Shown here in pieces: positions 38,903-48,973 of a stretch of 64,000 nucleotides of DNA. The translations under genes were made by a program, and so were the position numbers. Position 1 is the first letter of the stretch. Each line of letters starts with the position of its first letter. The stretch comes from Chelonobacter oris (lineage in GTDB: Bacteria > Pseudomonadota > Gammaproteobacteria > Enterobacterales > Pasteurellaceae): the NCBI RefSeq assembly GCF_000772535.1, contig NZ_JSUM01000006.1, forward strand, positions 124,001 to 188,000. Reading direction: 5' to 3'. The notes below the pieces were generated by a model that saw only the letters and a list, made by a program, of their open reading frames with translations, ran no database searches and was not told the origin of the DNA.

Positions 38903-38936
38903 TTGTAATGAAACTGTCATAGTTGTGCTGTATTAT
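38903..38936 (+). promoter_or_regulatory. PhoB box and -10 of the ABC importer operon
   Basis: TTGTAATGAAACTGTCAT (38903-38920) fits the pho box: two half sites TTGTAAT and CTGTCAT separated by four bases. The -10 hexamer TATTAT (38931-38936) begins after exactly ten bases, the spacing of PhoB-dependent promoters, which lack a -35. This suggests induction in phosphate limitation. Confidence 0.65.
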
Positions 38937-38985
38937 CTCCGCAAGCAAAGCCTCAAGGCTTATTATTTCGTTAACGGAGGAGTTT

Positions 38986-40053
38986 ATGGCGACTTTGGCG
39001 ATCAAAAACATCACCAAAAAATTCGGTGATTATTATGCGGCAAACAATATTTCATTCACTGCGGAAGAGGGTGAGTTTGTCACCCTGCTCGGGCCAAGCG
39101 GCTGCGGCAAAACGTCACTGTTGAAACTGATTGCCGGTTTTCATGCGCCCGACAACGGTGAAATTTTAATAGACGGCAAAAACGTCAATCACGTCCCGCC
39201 GGAAAAACGCAACACCGCCATGTGTTTTCAGTCTTACGCACTCTTTCCGCACCTGAATGTCGCACACAACATTTGCTACGGCTTGCAACAGCGCAAAATT
39301 GTGCCGCTTGAACAAAAAGCACGTTTGGATGTCGCCTTAAAGCAAATGGATTTGGAATTACACCGCTTGAAATTGCCGGGGCAGCTCTCGGGCGGACAAC
39401 AACAGCGGGTTGCACTCGCCAGAGCTATGGTCACGCGGCCGGATGTGATTTTATTCGATGAACCGTTGTCAAATCTCGATGCCAAATTGCGTGAAAGCGT
39501 ACGTTTTGAAATTAAACAACTTTCCCACCAATATAACCTGACAAGTATTTATGTAACCCATGATCAAGCGGAAGCGCTGGCGATGTCAGATAAAATTATC
39601 GTGCTCAACAAAGGCAATATCGAGCAAATCGGCACACCGGAAGAGATTTATTACCGGCCGAAAAATCGATTTGTTGCCGATTTTATCGGCGTTGCCAACA
39701 TCACCGAAGCCAAAGTGCGGTCTTGCGGCAACAATCTGTATCAGGTCAGTTCGGTATTTGGCGATTTTGTGGTGGAATCGGAAATTCAGCCGCAAGCCGA
39801 ACATATCTATATCTGTTTCCGCCCCGAAGATGCTGAAATTTGCCAACAACCAACAGCAGAAAACCGCTTTGAGGTTGCGATTCTGCAAACCGCCTTCATG
39901 GGCAATTTAACCGAAATTCAAGCTCAAGTAGAACGTGAAAACCACCGCCGAAAAGTGCGGTTACAAGTGAAAAATTTTTTACAAATTCAGGGGAAAAGCC
40001 GTTTGGCATTTACCTTACCGCGCACGGCGATTCATTTTTTGGAGGCCGTCTGA
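38986..40053 (+). CDS. ABC importer ATPase, PotA/UgpC type
   Basis: 355 residues. Walker [10 protein letters not shown] (about 38-46), signature [14 protein letters not shown], Walker [17 protein letters not shown] and the C-terminal TOBE-like domain of importers for small solutes (about 240-350). The frame is open 21 codons upstream, but GGAGGAG lies just before the ATG at 38986. Its stop codon overlaps the start of the first permease. It energises uptake with the two permeases and the binding protein that follow. Confidence 0.9.
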   Translation: MATLAIKNITKKFGDYYAANNISFTAEEGEFVTLLGPSGCGKTSLLKLIAGFHAPDNGEILIDGKNVNHVPPEKRNTAMCFQSYALFPHLNVAHNICYGLQQRKIVPLEQKARLDVALKQMDLELHRLKLPGQLSGGQQQRVALARAMVTRPDVILFDEPLSNLDAKLRESVRFEIKQLSHQYNLTSIYVTHDQAEALAMSDKIIVLNKGNIEQIGTPEEIYYRPKNRFVADFIGVANITEAKVRSCGNNLYQVSSVFGDFVVESEIQPQAEHIYICFRPEDAEICQQPTAENRFEVAILQTAFMGNLTEIQAQVERENHRRKVRLQVKNFLQIQGKSRLAFTLPRTAIHFLEAV

Positions 40054-40922
40054 TGAAACAAATCAAAAACGACCTCACCGCCTGGCTACTGCTCGGCAGC
40101 GGACTGGGCACAATCTTACTGTTAATGGGCTCAACGTTTTATATCGTCATCGCACAAAGTTTCGGGCTGCATAACATCAACAATACCGAACCGCACTTTA
40201 CGCTCGAATTTTGGGAAATCGTACTGGCAGACACCACCTTCCAAAAGTCGCTGTTTTATTCCATTAAAGTCTCTCTGCTCGGTGCGATTTTCTCGATTAT
40301 CGTTTCTTACCCGATCGCCATGTGGCTGCGCAAACCGATACCCGGCAAAGTGGGCATCATCACGATTTTGCGTGCGCCGATGCTGGTGCCCGGTCTGGTC
40401 GCGGCATTTCTGTTTATCAACGTCATCTCTTATCACGGAATTTTAAACGAATCGCTGGTTTGGCTCGGGATCTGGTCGGAACCGAAAACCCTGCAAAATG
40501 ATGAGTTTGGTTGGGGCGTCGTGATTTTGCAAATGTGGAAAAATATTCCGTTTGCGCTGATTTTGATCGGCGGGGCGGTCAACGGCTTAAAAAGCGATCT
40601 GCTCGATGCCGCCGCTAATCTCGGTTCAAATGCATGGCAGCGCTTCCGCTATGTGATCTTTCCGATGACGCTCGGCGCGGTACAGGTGGCGTTTATTCTG
40701 ATTTTTATCGGTGCGCTCGGCGATTTCGCCTTCTACACCATTGCCGGTCCGCGCAGCACCTACTCATTAGCGCGTTTAATGCAAATGACGGCTTACCAAT
40801 TTGAAGAATGGAATCAAAGTGCGGTCGTTGCGATGATGATTATGCTGACTTCGGCATTTTTCACCGTCTTGATCTCCGTCGTTATCCGCCCGTTAGCCAC
40901 GAAACGAGGAGATATCAAATGA
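40053..40922 (+). CDS. ABC importer permease 1, PotB-like
   Basis: 289 residues, six membrane helices, with the loop LLDAAANLGSNAWQRFRYVIFPMTLGAV (about 190-217), the EAA motif that contacts the ATPase. Overlaps the stop of the ATPase gene by one base and the start of the next permease by four. Confidence 0.88.
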   Translation: MKQIKNDLTAWLLLGSGLGTILLLMGSTFYIVIAQSFGLHNINNTEPHFTLEFWEIVLADTTFQKSLFYSIKVSLLGAIFSIIVSYPIAMWLRKPIPGKVGIITILRAPMLVPGLVAAFLFINVISYHGILNESLVWLGIWSEPKTLQNDEFGWGVVILQMWKNIPFALILIGGAVNGLKSDLLDAAANLGSNAWQRFRYVIFPMTLGAVQVAFILIFIGALGDFAFYTIAGPRSTYSLARLMQMTAYQFEEWNQSAVVAMMIMLTSAFFTVLISVVIRPLATKRGDIK

Positions 40923-41761
40923 GTTCGGTAAAAACCCAAAACGGCAGACTGATTGCCAAAATTTCCTTCATCTTTTTTATTCTCGTCAATGTCGTCTGGC
41001 TGGTTATTCCGCTGTTGATGGCAGGTTTATGGTCGCTGGTCGATCCCGAACAGCCGTGGAGCTACCCGGATCTGTTCCCGCAGTCGCTGTCGTTTGCCCG
41101 TTGGTTTGATGTCTGGGAAAATACCGCACTTCCCGAAGCCATGCTCAACAGCTACACCATTGCGCCGGCCGTTTCCGCACTGGCGATCGCGCTGGCACTG
41201 CCGACGGCTTATGCCTTCGGGCGCATGGAATTTCGCGGCAAGAAGATCGCCGAAATGCTGACCTTAATTCCATTGGTGATCCCCGGTATGATCATTGCGC
41301 TGTTTTTCAGTGCGGTATTGATCGATTTAGACATTCGCAGTCCGTTTATCGGCATTGTGATCGGGCATACCGTGATGACTCTGCCCTATGCGATTCGCAT
41401 TCTCTCCGCCGGTTTTTCTTCGGTTCCACAAGATCTGATTGATGCCAGTCGTGATTTGGGCGCTTCTCGCTTCACCACCTTTAAAGATGTGTATTTACCG
41501 ATGTTAAAACCGAGTTTTCTCGCCTCGATTATTTTCTGTCTGGTAAAAAGTATCGAAGAATTTTCAATTTCGTTCGTCATTGGATCGCCGGATTTTATCA
41601 CCGTACCGACCATTCTGTATTCGTTTCTGGGTTACTCGTTTGTCCGTCCGAATGCGGCGGTGGTATCCCTGATTCTCTTAATTCCGAATATTATCTTATT
41701 GATGATTATCGAAAAATTACTGAAAGGAAATTATCTTTCTCAATCTACAGGCAAAGCATAA
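40919..41761 (+). CDS. ABC importer permease 2, PotC-like
   Basis: 280 residues, six helices, EAA loop DLIDASRDLGASRFTTFKDVYLPMLKPS (about 170-198). The frame is open 37 codons upstream, but the ATG at 40919 overlaps the previous stop (ATGA), the normal arrangement for coupled permeases. Confidence 0.87.
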   Translation: MSSVKTQNGRLIAKISFIFFILVNVVWLVIPLLMAGLWSLVDPEQPWSYPDLFPQSLSFARWFDVWENTALPEAMLNSYTIAPAVSALAIALALPTAYAFGRMEFRGKKIAEMLTLIPLVIPGMIIALFFSAVLIDLDIRSPFIGIVIGHTVMTLPYAIRILSAGFSSVPQDLIDASRDLGASRFTTFKDVYLPMLKPSFLASIIFCLVKSIEEFSISFVIGSPDFITVPTILYSFLGYSFVRPNAAVVSLILLIPNIILLMIIEKLLKGNYLSQSTGKA

Positions 41762-41791
41762 CCCCAACTTTCTTGATAAAAGGAGCACTAT

Positions 41792-42877
41792 ATGCGTTAT
41801 TTCAAAACACTGTCCCGACTGAGCTTGGCTGTCTCGGCCTTGGCTTTATCCGCCTTTTCTCACGCCGACACCCTTGAAGGCAAATCCTGGGCGGAAATCG
41901 AAGCCCTCGCTAAACAAGAAGGGCAAGTAACGTTCAGCGTCTGGTATCTGCAACCTGCTTGGCGTACTTTCGTAAAAAATTTTGAAAACCAGTACGGCGT
42001 TAAAGTGCGGATTCCGGAGGGAACGCTTGACGGCAATGTCAACAAACTGCTTGCCGAAAAGAATCTGGCACCGGGTAAAATGGACGTGATCGCCATCAGT
42101 GCGGATCGTGTCAATATCGTCAATAACTTCGCCGCAGCAAAAAATTTAAGCGGCTTACCGCACTTTGATAAACTCAACCACAACTTGCAAGGCGTTGAAC
42201 TCGGCGAAAATGCCGTTGGTTTCTGGGGCAACCAAACCGGATTGGCTTATGACCCGATGCGGATAAAGCCGGAGGAACTGCCGCAAACCTGGCAACAATT
42301 GGAGGCGTATATCCAAAATAATCCGAAAAAATTCGGCTATTCCGATCCGAACGGCGGCGGAACCGGCAATGCCTTTATTCAGCGCGCCATTGTTTATACC
42401 GCCGGCGACTATGATTACCAACAACCGACCGTCGACCAAGAACAAGTCAAGAAATGGCAACCCGCCTGGCAATGGTTCAGAGATAACGCCGCCAATATGA
42501 CCCGCACTTCGTCCAACGCCGACAGCCTAACCCGCCTCAATGACGGGGAGCTGAATTTGGTTGCCGCTTGGCAAGATCATCTGTTCAGCCTGCAACAGCA
42601 AGGTGCGATCACCAAACGGCTGCAATTCTATGTGCCTGAATTCGGTATGCTGGGCGGTGGCAATGCGGTTGTCGTGGCGAAAAATTCCCCTCACCCTGCC
42701 GCTTCATTGCTGTTCGCCCATTGGCTGACATCGCCGGAAACCCAACAAAAACTGAACGCCCATTTCGGTGTTCGTCCGCTGGATAGTGAATCCGGCAAAA
42801 AAGACATTGTCGGTTTCGCTAACGGCTGGGCAAAAGCTCAGGTGTTGGGCTTCACCAAAGAAGTAGTTTCTCACTAG
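41792..42877 (+). CDS. ABC importer periplasmic binding protein, PotD-like
   Basis: 361 residues. A signal peptide (about 1-26, ending FSHA) and a binding domain of the extracellular solute-binding type 1 group. AAGGAG lies nine bases before the ATG. The ligand cannot be told from sequence; glycerophosphodiesters or a phosphonate-like solute are suggested by the phosphodiesterase and PhoB box upstream. The operon ends at the terminator 17 bases later. Confidence 0.85.
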   Translation: MRYFKTLSRLSLAVSALALSAFSHADTLEGKSWAEIEALAKQEGQVTFSVWYLQPAWRTFVKNFENQYGVKVRIPEGTLDGNVNKLLAEKNLAPGKMDVIAISADRVNIVNNFAAAKNLSGLPHFDKLNHNLQGVELGENAVGFWGNQTGLAYDPMRIKPEELPQTWQQLEAYIQNNPKKFGYSDPNGGGTGNAFIQRAIVYTAGDYDYQQPTVDQEQVKKWQPAWQWFRDNAANMTRTSSNADSLTRLNDGELNLVAAWQDHLFSLQQQGAITKRLQFYVPEFGMLGGGNAVVVAKNSPHPAASLLFAHWLTSPETQQKLNAHFGVRPLDSESGKKDIVGFANGWAKAQVLGFTKEVVSH

Positions 42878-42893
42878 AATCCCGAAGCGGAAT

Positions 42894-42920
42894 AGGGGAT
42901 AATGCGTTATCCCCTTTTTT
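42894..42920 (+). terminator. Terminator of the ABC importer operon
   Basis: AGGGGATAA, loop TGCG, TTATCCCCT, followed by TTTTT. A classical rho-independent terminator. Confidence 0.9.
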
Positions 42921-42942
42921 AACCCCGATAATTTGGATTACC

Positions 42943-44049
42943 ATGCCTAAAACCGACTATTTCAGCTTTGATCTGCGTCCCAGCCAAAAATTATTGCTGA
43001 ATTTAATCCGCCAACATTCGCCGTCACGTGCGGAATTAAGTCATCTTTCCGGCTTGACGCCCGGCGCCGTGACTCAATATTGCCGTGAATTATTGTTTTT
43101 AGGCTTGATCAAAGAAGGCGATAAAATCGTCGGCAAACGCGGTCTGCCGTCTTATCGCCTGGAACTGAATCCGAACGGTTGTTGTGCCGTCGGCGTATCG
43201 TTCGCAGAAGAAGATTTTGACGTTTCCGTTGTCGATTTAAGTGGTAAAAAACTGGCAACCTGCCGCAAAAAATACGCCAATGCCGATAACTTCGAACAAA
43301 TCGTGCAACAAATCAAAAGTGCGGTTTCCGCCCTGCTGGAAAAGAAATTTCTGACCACAGCCCGAATTCTCGGCATCGGTTACGCTGTGCCCGGCTATCT
43401 GCTGGCGGACGGTTCGCGCTCGGCGCCGTGGCTGCCGGTGTTGCAGCACAAGCCGAATTTATCGGAAATTTTCGAACAACAACTCGGTTTACCGGCGTGG
43501 GTGGAAAATAATACCAATGTCAGCGCCTTAGGCGAATTTTATTCCGGCAACTGGAATAAAATCAAAGATATGATAGTCATCAGCATTGATTACGGTCTGG
43601 GCGCAGGCATTATCACAGAAGGCAAACTCACCAAAGGCGGATTTGGTAATGCCGGCGAAATCGGCGCATTTTTTCCAAGCGGCGAACAGCGTCCGACATG
43701 GAAAGATTTGAAAAAAACACTCAAAACCGCCGATTTGCCACTCGAACAAATAGACCGTCTTATTGCAGACAATCACCCGCTCATTGAACAATGGCTCAAT
43801 CGTGTCAACCGTCAATTACAAAGTGTTATCCAGTCCGCCCTTTACTGGCTCGACCCCGAAGCCATCGTCCTCACCGGACTGTTACCGCCTGCGTTGACCC
43901 GAAAAATCATTACAAATGTAACCCAATCCGCAATTTATCAAGAACCGTCAAACAAACCGAAACCGATTCTGCACTGCGCCGACAACACCATCGAAAGTAT
44001 CTCGCCCGCCGCCGCCTGTTTACCGATTTATCATTTGTTGAACGGATAA
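42943..44049 (+). CDS. ROK-family transcriptional regulator lacking the zinc motif
   Basis: 368 residues: a winged helix at the N-terminus (LNLIRQHSPSRAELSHLSGLTPGAVTQYCRELL, about 17-49) and a ROK domain (IGYAVPGYL, NNTNVSALGEFY, VISIDYGLGAGIITEGKL). The segment after GNAGEIGAFFPSGEQRP, where other ROK repressors carry CxCGxxGCxE, has no cysteines, so the zinc site and possibly sugar sensing are changed. It lies after the importer terminator on the same strand and may regulate it; this is inferred only from position. Confidence 0.75.
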   Translation: MPKTDYFSFDLRPSQKLLLNLIRQHSPSRAELSHLSGLTPGAVTQYCRELLFLGLIKEGDKIVGKRGLPSYRLELNPNGCCAVGVSFAEEDFDVSVVDLSGKKLATCRKKYANADNFEQIVQQIKSAVSALLEKKFLTTARILGIGYAVPGYLLADGSRSAPWLPVLQHKPNLSEIFEQQLGLPAWVENNTNVSALGEFYSGNWNKIKDMIVISIDYGLGAGIITEGKLTKGGFGNAGEIGAFFPSGEQRPTWKDLKKTLKTADLPLEQIDRLIADNHPLIEQWLNRVNRQLQSVIQSALYWLDPEAIVLTGLLPPALTRKIITNVTQSAIYQEPSNKPKPILHCADNTIESISPAAACLPIYHLLNG

Positions 44050-44067
44050 ACGTGCGGTTTAACACGC

Positions 44068-44667
44068 CTATTTGCGCTTAAACTTACTCCACATTTTATC
44101 TTCTTGCCCGCGCCACAGGCGTTGGATATTTTCATGGTGGCGGTAGATCAAAAGACAGCAGACCAATGCGACGGGGAAGGTGAATTCGGGTTTGAACAAA
44201 TAGACATACAACGGCACTAAAAGTGCGGTCAGAACGGCACTGAGTGAAGAGTAACCGCTAACCAAAAATACCAGTAACCAAGTGCCGAACATACTGGCTG
44301 CCACGCCCCAGGCAATCGGGGCGATTGCGCCGAAAGCGGTGGCAACGCCTTTGCCGCCTTTGAAACCGAAATACAGCGGAAAGCAATGCCCCAGACAGGC
44401 GGCTAAGGCAACCATTCCCAGTTCGAACTGGGTTAAATTCAAATAATAGCCCGCCCACACCGGCAACATGCCTTTCAGCATATCAAATAACAATACCGCC
44501 AGTGCCGCCCATTTGCCGCCGTTGCGCAGCACGTTGGTCGCCCCCGGATTGCCGGAACCGGCCGTGCGCGGATCAGGCAATCCCGCCAGACGTGAAATCA
44601 GAATCGCACTGGAAATTGATCCGATCAGATAAGCGAAGATCATATAAAAAACGGCAAACAGGCTCAT
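44068..44667 (-). CDS. plsY: Glycerol-3-phosphate acyltransferase PlsY
   Basis: 199 residues, five membrane helices, using acyl-phosphate to acylate glycerol-3-phosphate in phospholipid synthesis. Motifs are [25 protein letters not shown] (about 35-50), [23 protein letters not shown] (about 98-120) and the C-terminal [15 protein letters not shown]. The frame is open seven codons upstream, but GAGG precedes the ATG at 44667 and MSLFAVFYM is the Haemophilus start. Divergent from folB. Confidence 0.96.
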   Translation of the reverse strand: MSLFAVFYMIFAYLIGSISSAILISRLAGLPDPRTAGSGNPGATNVLRNGGKWAALAVLLFDMLKGMLPVWAGYYLNLTQFELGMVALAACLGHCFPLYFGFKGGKGVATAFGAIAPIAWGVAASMFGTWLLVFLVSGYSSLSAVLTALLVPLYVYLFKPEFTFPVALVCCLLIYRHHENIQRLWRGQEDKMWSKFKRK

Positions 44668-44766
44668 GACGACCTCGGGGATTGGCAATAAAATTTGAGA
44701 ATATCGTTCATTGTACCGAAAATCAATGGCATAATCTGCGCTAAATGTTCGATAAAGGATAAAAAG

Positions 44767-45123
44767 ATGTACGATACGATTTTTATTGAAAAATTAACGG
44801 TGTTCGCCACTATCGGGGTTTACGATTGGGAGCAGCAAATTAAGCAAAAACTGGTGTTTGATATTGAAATGGCATGGGACGGTCGCCGTGCAGCGGCCGA
44901 AGACGATGTGCGGTATTGCCTGAATTATGCCGATGTAAGTCAATTTATTATTGATTATGTCGCCGCCAAACCGTTTTTGTTGATCGAAACCGTTGCCCAT
45001 CAGGTTGCAGAACAGTTGCAGCAACGTTTTGCCATTCCGTGGTTGCGCCTGAAACTCAGCAAGCCAAGTGCGGTTGCTCAAGCCTCCGCCGTCGGTATTG
45101 TGATCGAGCGAGGGCAACGTTGA
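44767..45123 (+). CDS. folB: Dihydroneopterin aldolase
   Basis: 118 residues. Folate synthesis; [33 protein letters not shown] at the start includes the conserved active-site YDWE, and [11 protein letters not shown] follows. The frame begins 24 codons upstream, but AAAGGAT precedes the ATG at 44767. Its stop overlaps the start of the next gene (TGATG). The neighbour plsY on the opposite strand gives the plsY-folB order common in gamma-proteobacteria. Confidence 0.94.
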   Translation: MYDTIFIEKLTVFATIGVYDWEQQIKQKLVFDIEMAWDGRRAAAEDDVRYCLNYADVSQFIIDYVAAKPFLLIETVAHQVAEQLQQRFAIPWLRLKLSKPSAVAQASAVGIVIERGQR

Positions 45124-46034
45124 TGCCGACCGCACTTTACGGTTATCTGGGGCTGATTTTTGCCGCCCTGTTTTGGGGCGGCAATTTTATGTTCGGGAAA
45201 ATCATCAGCAGTGATATTTCGCCGATTATGCTGAATTTCAGCCGTTGGTTTCCGGCAGCAATCATATTGCTGTTGCTGTTTCACCGTCGGCTAAAACCCG
45301 CATTGCCGTTAATTCGCAAATATTGGCGGCTGTTGACCGCACTTGGCATTCTGGGGATTATTTTCTTTCCCGTCTTTTTATATCAGGGGCTGCAAACAAC
45401 GACGGCACTGAACGCCAGTATTTATCTGGCGGCGGTACCGATGGCAACCTTGTTGATTAATCGCCTGCTGTTTCACGATGCCGTGCGGCCGCCGATGCTG
45501 TTCGGTGCGATATTGAGCTTTATCGGTGTGCTGTATCTGCTGGTACAAGGCGAATTTGGCAATATTTTGCATCTGAATATCAACAACGGGGATATGTGGG
45601 CGATCGGCTCTGCGCTGAGTTGGGCGGTATACTGCTCGATTGTGCGCCTCAAGCCGCCGCAATTGACAAACAGCGTGTTTGTCACTTCGTTAGTTACTAT
45701 CGGCGTGATTCTGTTTACGCCGTTGTATTTATATGCCGTGATACAAGGCGAAGGTGCGGTTTATGCGAAACTCGATGGCTACCAATGGTGGATTATGTTA
45801 TATCTGGTTGTTTTTCCGTCAATTTTATCCTATGTCTTCTGGAATTACGGTATCACCATCGTCGGCTCCGCCAAAGGCGCCAGTTTTACCAATGCCGTAC
45901 CGCTGTTTGCCGCCATATTAAGCATTGTCGTATTACGTGAACCGATCCGCCCGTATCACCTGATCAGCAGCTTGTTGATTATCGCCGGTTTGCTGTTATG
46001 TAACCGCAAAGTGCGGTCACGCCAACAACAGTAA
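45123..46034 (+). CDS. EamA/DMT-family transporter
   Basis: 303 residues with ten predicted membrane helices in two EamA repeats, starting GLIFAALFWGGNFMFGKII; the second repeat starts WAIGSALSWAVYCSIV and ends VVLREPIRPYHLISSLLIIAGLLL. Family members export amino acids or nucleobases; the substrate is unknown. Its start overlaps folB by one base and its end overlaps yigB by 18 bases tail to tail. Confidence 0.82.
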   Translation: MPTALYGYLGLIFAALFWGGNFMFGKIISSDISPIMLNFSRWFPAAIILLLLFHRRLKPALPLIRKYWRLLTALGILGIIFFPVFLYQGLQTTTALNASIYLAAVPMATLLINRLLFHDAVRPPMLFGAILSFIGVLYLLVQGEFGNILHLNINNGDMWAIGSALSWAVYCSIVRLKPPQLTNSVFVTSLVTIGVILFTPLYLYAVIQGEGAVYAKLDGYQWWIMLYLVVFPSILSYVFWNYGITIVGSAKGASFTNAVPLFAAILSIVVLREPIRPYHLISSLLIIAGLLLCNRKVRSRQQQ

Positions 46035-46727
46035 CTGATTTAGCTCGGTTAATTCCAGCGTAGGTAAATTACGGCTTTCTCGCTGAAACCGTAATTTATC
46101 GGCATTCAGATTCAGCCATACCGCCTGACACCCTGCCTGTACGGCGCCCTGCACATCGGTTTGCAGATTGTCGCCGATGTGTAAAATCTCCGCTGACCGC
46201 ACTTGAAAATGCGCCGCCGCCTGAATAAACAACTCAACGTGCGGTTTTGCCCTGCCGTGTTCGCCGCCGCGCAGACATAAGCTGAATTGATTAAAACCGA
46301 TTTTTTCAGGCTCAACATTCCCGTTGGTAATCGCCGCCAACGGATAGCGTTGTGCCAATTGGTTCAATACTTCAAAACTGTGCGGCGGCACGTCGATTTG
46401 GTGGCGCCAATGGGTAAAATGGCGCATCACGTGCGTGCTGATCGCGCGAATATTCGCCGCTGAAACCGCATACTGCCGTAACAATACCGCAAGCGCGTGA
46501 ATACGCCACTGCACCACGTCTTCACTCAACAACGGCTCCGATTGTGCGACCGCACTTTTTACCCGATGCCACGTTTCGGCTGTCAAGTGCGGTAAATTCG
46601 CCAAACGCTGCAATTCAGCCAGAAACTGCTTTTCCGCCTCGGCAATCACCGTGCGATTATCATATAAGGTATCGTCCAAATCAAAACTGATGATTTTGAA
46701 CGGCTGTAATTGACGATAAAAGCGCAT
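46017..46727 (-). CDS. yigB: HAD phosphatase YigB (FMN phosphatase family)
   Basis: 236 residues (E. coli 238). N-terminal MRFYRQLQPFKIISFDLDDTLYDN gives the catalytic DxDxT, followed by AITNGN, RAKPHVELF and HIGDNLQTDVQGA. E. coli YigB dephosphorylates FMN and other phosphates. Converges with the EamA gene, with an 18-base overlap. Confidence 0.88.
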   Translation of the reverse strand: MRFYRQLQPFKIISFDLDDTLYDNRTVIAEAEKQFLAELQRLANLPHLTAETWHRVKSAVAQSEPLLSEDVVQWRIHALAVLLRQYAVSAANIRAISTHVMRHFTHWRHQIDVPPHSFEVLNQLAQRYPLAAITNGNVEPEKIGFNQFSLCLRGGEHGRAKPHVELFIQAAAHFQVRSAEILHIGDNLQTDVQGAVQAGCQAVWLNLNADKLRFQRESRNLPTLELTELNQLLLLA

Positions 46728-46803
46728 AATAAATCCTGTATAAAAAATCGTGACGACGATTATGCCATTAATTTCCCCAATGCGCTGACAAAAGTGCGGT
46801 CAC

Positions 46804-46834
46804 AAAAAAGCCGCGCCTCCACGGCACGGCTTTT
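46804..46834 (-). terminator. Terminator of aspA
   Basis: AAAAGCCGTGCC and GCGCGGCTTTTTT on the minus strand form a stem with a U-run, about 20 bases after the aspA stop. Confidence 0.8.
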
Positions 46835-46854
46835 GATATCAAACCATTTGATGG

Positions 46855-48276
46855 TTAATCCTCAAATATTTTGGCTTTGTAGATAGGATTCATCAGGTTT
46901 TCAGGCGATAAAATATCGTCCAGTTGTTCTTCGGTCAGCAGACCTTTTTCCAATACCACCTCTTTGACACTGCGCCCTGTGGCGGCACAAATTTTGCCGA
47001 TCACATCGCCGTTATGGTGTCCGATGAACGGATTCAAATAGGTAATAATGCCAATTGAATTAAAGACATAACTTTCACAAACCGCTTTATTGACCGTGAT
47101 GCCGTCAATACATTTGTCACGCAAATTAACGCACGCATTGCCCAACAAAGCGATACTTTCAAACATGGCTTGCCCGATAACCGGCTCCATCACGTTCAAC
47201 TGCAACTGCCCTGCTTCGGCGGCGAAGGTAATCGTTAAATCATTGCCGAAAACTTTGAAACAGACTTGGTTCACCACCTCCGGGATCACCGGGTTGACTT
47301 TTGCCGGCATAATCGATGAACCGGCCTGCAATTCCGGCAAGTTGATTTCATTCAAACCGGCACGCGGGCCGGAAGACAGCAGACGCAAATCGTTACATAC
47401 TTTCGACATTTTTACCGCCGTGCGTTTCAATGCGCCATGCACCATCACATAAGCACCGCAATCGGAAGTCGCCTCAATCAGGTTTTTCGACAAGACACAG
47501 CGCAATCCGCTGACTTCGCCCAAATAGCGGGTCGCCAATGCCGGATAACCTGCCGGTGTGTTCACACCGGTGCCGATTGCCGTTGCGCCCAGATTGACTT
47601 CCAGTAGCAATTCGGCAGCGCGGCTGAGATTCAAAATCTCTTCTTCCATCAACACCGAAAATGCGGTAAATTCCTGACCGACCGTCATCGGCACCGCATC
47701 TTGCAGCTGCGTACGTCCCATTTTCAGAATATCGGAAAATGCCGCCGCTTTGGCTTCAAAACCTTGTTGTAGATAACGCAATTTTTCGATCAGCTGTAAC
47801 AAACTGTTATATACCGCAATACGGAAGCCGCTCGGATAGGAATCGTTAGTCGACTGGCTTGCATTGACATGATCCATCGGATCCAAATATTGATATTCGC
47901 CTTTTTGGTGTCCCATCAGCTCCAGTGCCAGATTCGCCACAACTTCATTGGTGTTCATGTTGACCGAGGTTCCCGCTCCGCCTTGAAATACATCGGACGG
48001 AAATTGATCCAAACATTTTCCTTCTTGCAAAATCGTATCGCAAGCCGCAATAATCGCTTGTGCAATTTTTTTCGGGATCACTTTTAATTCGCCGTTTGCC
48101 ATTGCCGCCGCTTTTTTCACCATCACCATGCCGCGCACAAATTCAGGAATATCGGAAATCGTTGCACCGGAAATCTTAAAATTCTCCACCGCTCTTAAGG
48201 TGTGAATGCCCCAATAAACGTCTGCCGGAACCGCTCTTTCGCCTAGTAAATCTTTTTCTAATCGGGTTGCTGTCAT
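46855..48276 (-). CDS. aspA: Aspartate ammonia-lyase
   Basis: 473 residues. Makes fumarate and ammonia from aspartate, feeding anaerobic fumarate respiration. The fumarase/aspartase signature [11 protein letters not shown] (about 320) and [28 protein letters not shown] are present. The frame is open 16 codons upstream, but GAGGAG precedes the ATG at 48276. No convincing FNR or CRP site found upstream. Confidence 0.97.
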   Translation of the reverse strand: MTATRLEKDLLGERAVPADVYWGIHTLRAVENFKISGATISDIPEFVRGMVMVKKAAAMANGELKVIPKKIAQAIIAACDTILQEGKCLDQFPSDVFQGGAGTSVNMNTNEVVANLALELMGHQKGEYQYLDPMDHVNASQSTNDSYPSGFRIAVYNSLLQLIEKLRYLQQGFEAKAAAFSDILKMGRTQLQDAVPMTVGQEFTAFSVLMEEEILNLSRAAELLLEVNLGATAIGTGVNTPAGYPALATRYLGEVSGLRCVLSKNLIEATSDCGAYVMVHGALKRTAVKMSKVCNDLRLLSSGPRAGLNEINLPELQAGSSIMPAKVNPVIPEVVNQVCFKVFGNDLTITFAAEAGQLQLNVMEPVIGQAMFESIALLGNACVNLRDKCIDGITVNKAVCESYVFNSIGIITYLNPFIGHHNGDVIGKICAATGRSVKEVVLEKGLLTEEQLDDILSPENLMNPIYKAKIFED

Positions 48277-48502
48277 TTGTTTTTCTCCTCTTGTATTTGA
48301 GATTTGGTTTTTTATTCTGTGCATTCAGCACCTGTTACCCACCATTCTAGCCCTTTAAAAATTTTGATCATTGGATATAAATTGATTGCATACATTACTT
48401 TTTCTAATCCGAATAGGATCACCCACACCTTGAAAAGTGCGGTTTAATCCCCAATATAAGGATTAAGTTTTGTGTTTGGATAATAATGACGAGGTAACGA
48501 CC

Positions 48503-48973
48503 GTGCCGCTATTGATTCTATTTGCCGTTTTCGGCATCTATGTTTATCTGGAACTCTCGCTCTTGGTGACGATCGGCAGTGCCGTCGGCGTTTTCCCGCT
48601 GATTTTGCTGCTGATTCTCTCCTCACTTATCGGCATCATATTGATACGTCTGCGCGGCTGGTACACCATGATTCGGATTCAACAGCAACTTGCCAAAGGC
48701 GAAATGCCGACACACAGCCTGTTTCAAGCCGCACTTTGGCTGCTTGCCGGTATACTGTTCGTGATTCCGGGATTAGTGAGTGATCTGTTGGCGATTATCC
48801 TCTTACTACCGATTACCGCTCGCTTTCTGGAAAAAGTGCTCGCCAATAAAATAAAATCGTTTGCCTTTGTCAGCGGCTTTGGGCGTCGTCAATCTCAAGC
48901 AAACACAGAAGACGGCACTGTATTTGAAGCCGAATACGATAAAAAAGTCGATGAAAACAAACGCTTGCCGTAA
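48503..48973 (+). CDS. fxsA: FxsA family membrane protein
   Basis: 156 residues from a GTG start at 48503 with GAGG ten bases upstream; the longer frame from 48470 would add 11 polar residues before the first helix. Three or four membrane helices: PLLILFAVFGIYVYLELSLLV at the start and GILFVIPGLVSDLLAIILLL. E. coli FxsA relieves phage T7 exclusion by the F plasmid. It lies between aspA and groES, the same order as in E. coli. Confidence 0.88.
   Translation: MPLLILFAVFGIYVYLELSLLVTIGSAVGVFPLILLLILSSLIGIILIRLRGWYTMIRIQQQLAKGEMPTHSLFQAALWLLAGILFVIPGLVSDLLAIILLLPITARFLEKVLANKIKSFAFVSGFGRRQSQANTEDGTVFEAEYDKKVDENKRLP

Noticed and set aside
38923-38985. Longer start of the ABC ATPase gene
   Set aside because: The extra residues are unlike ATPase N-termini and the region is the PhoB promoter; GGAGGAG marks the later ATG.
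48340-48440. Possible FNR site upstream of aspA (TTGATCATTGGAT)
   Set aside because: Only one half matches TTGAT-N4-ATCAA, although aspA is often FNR controlled. Too weak to report as a site.
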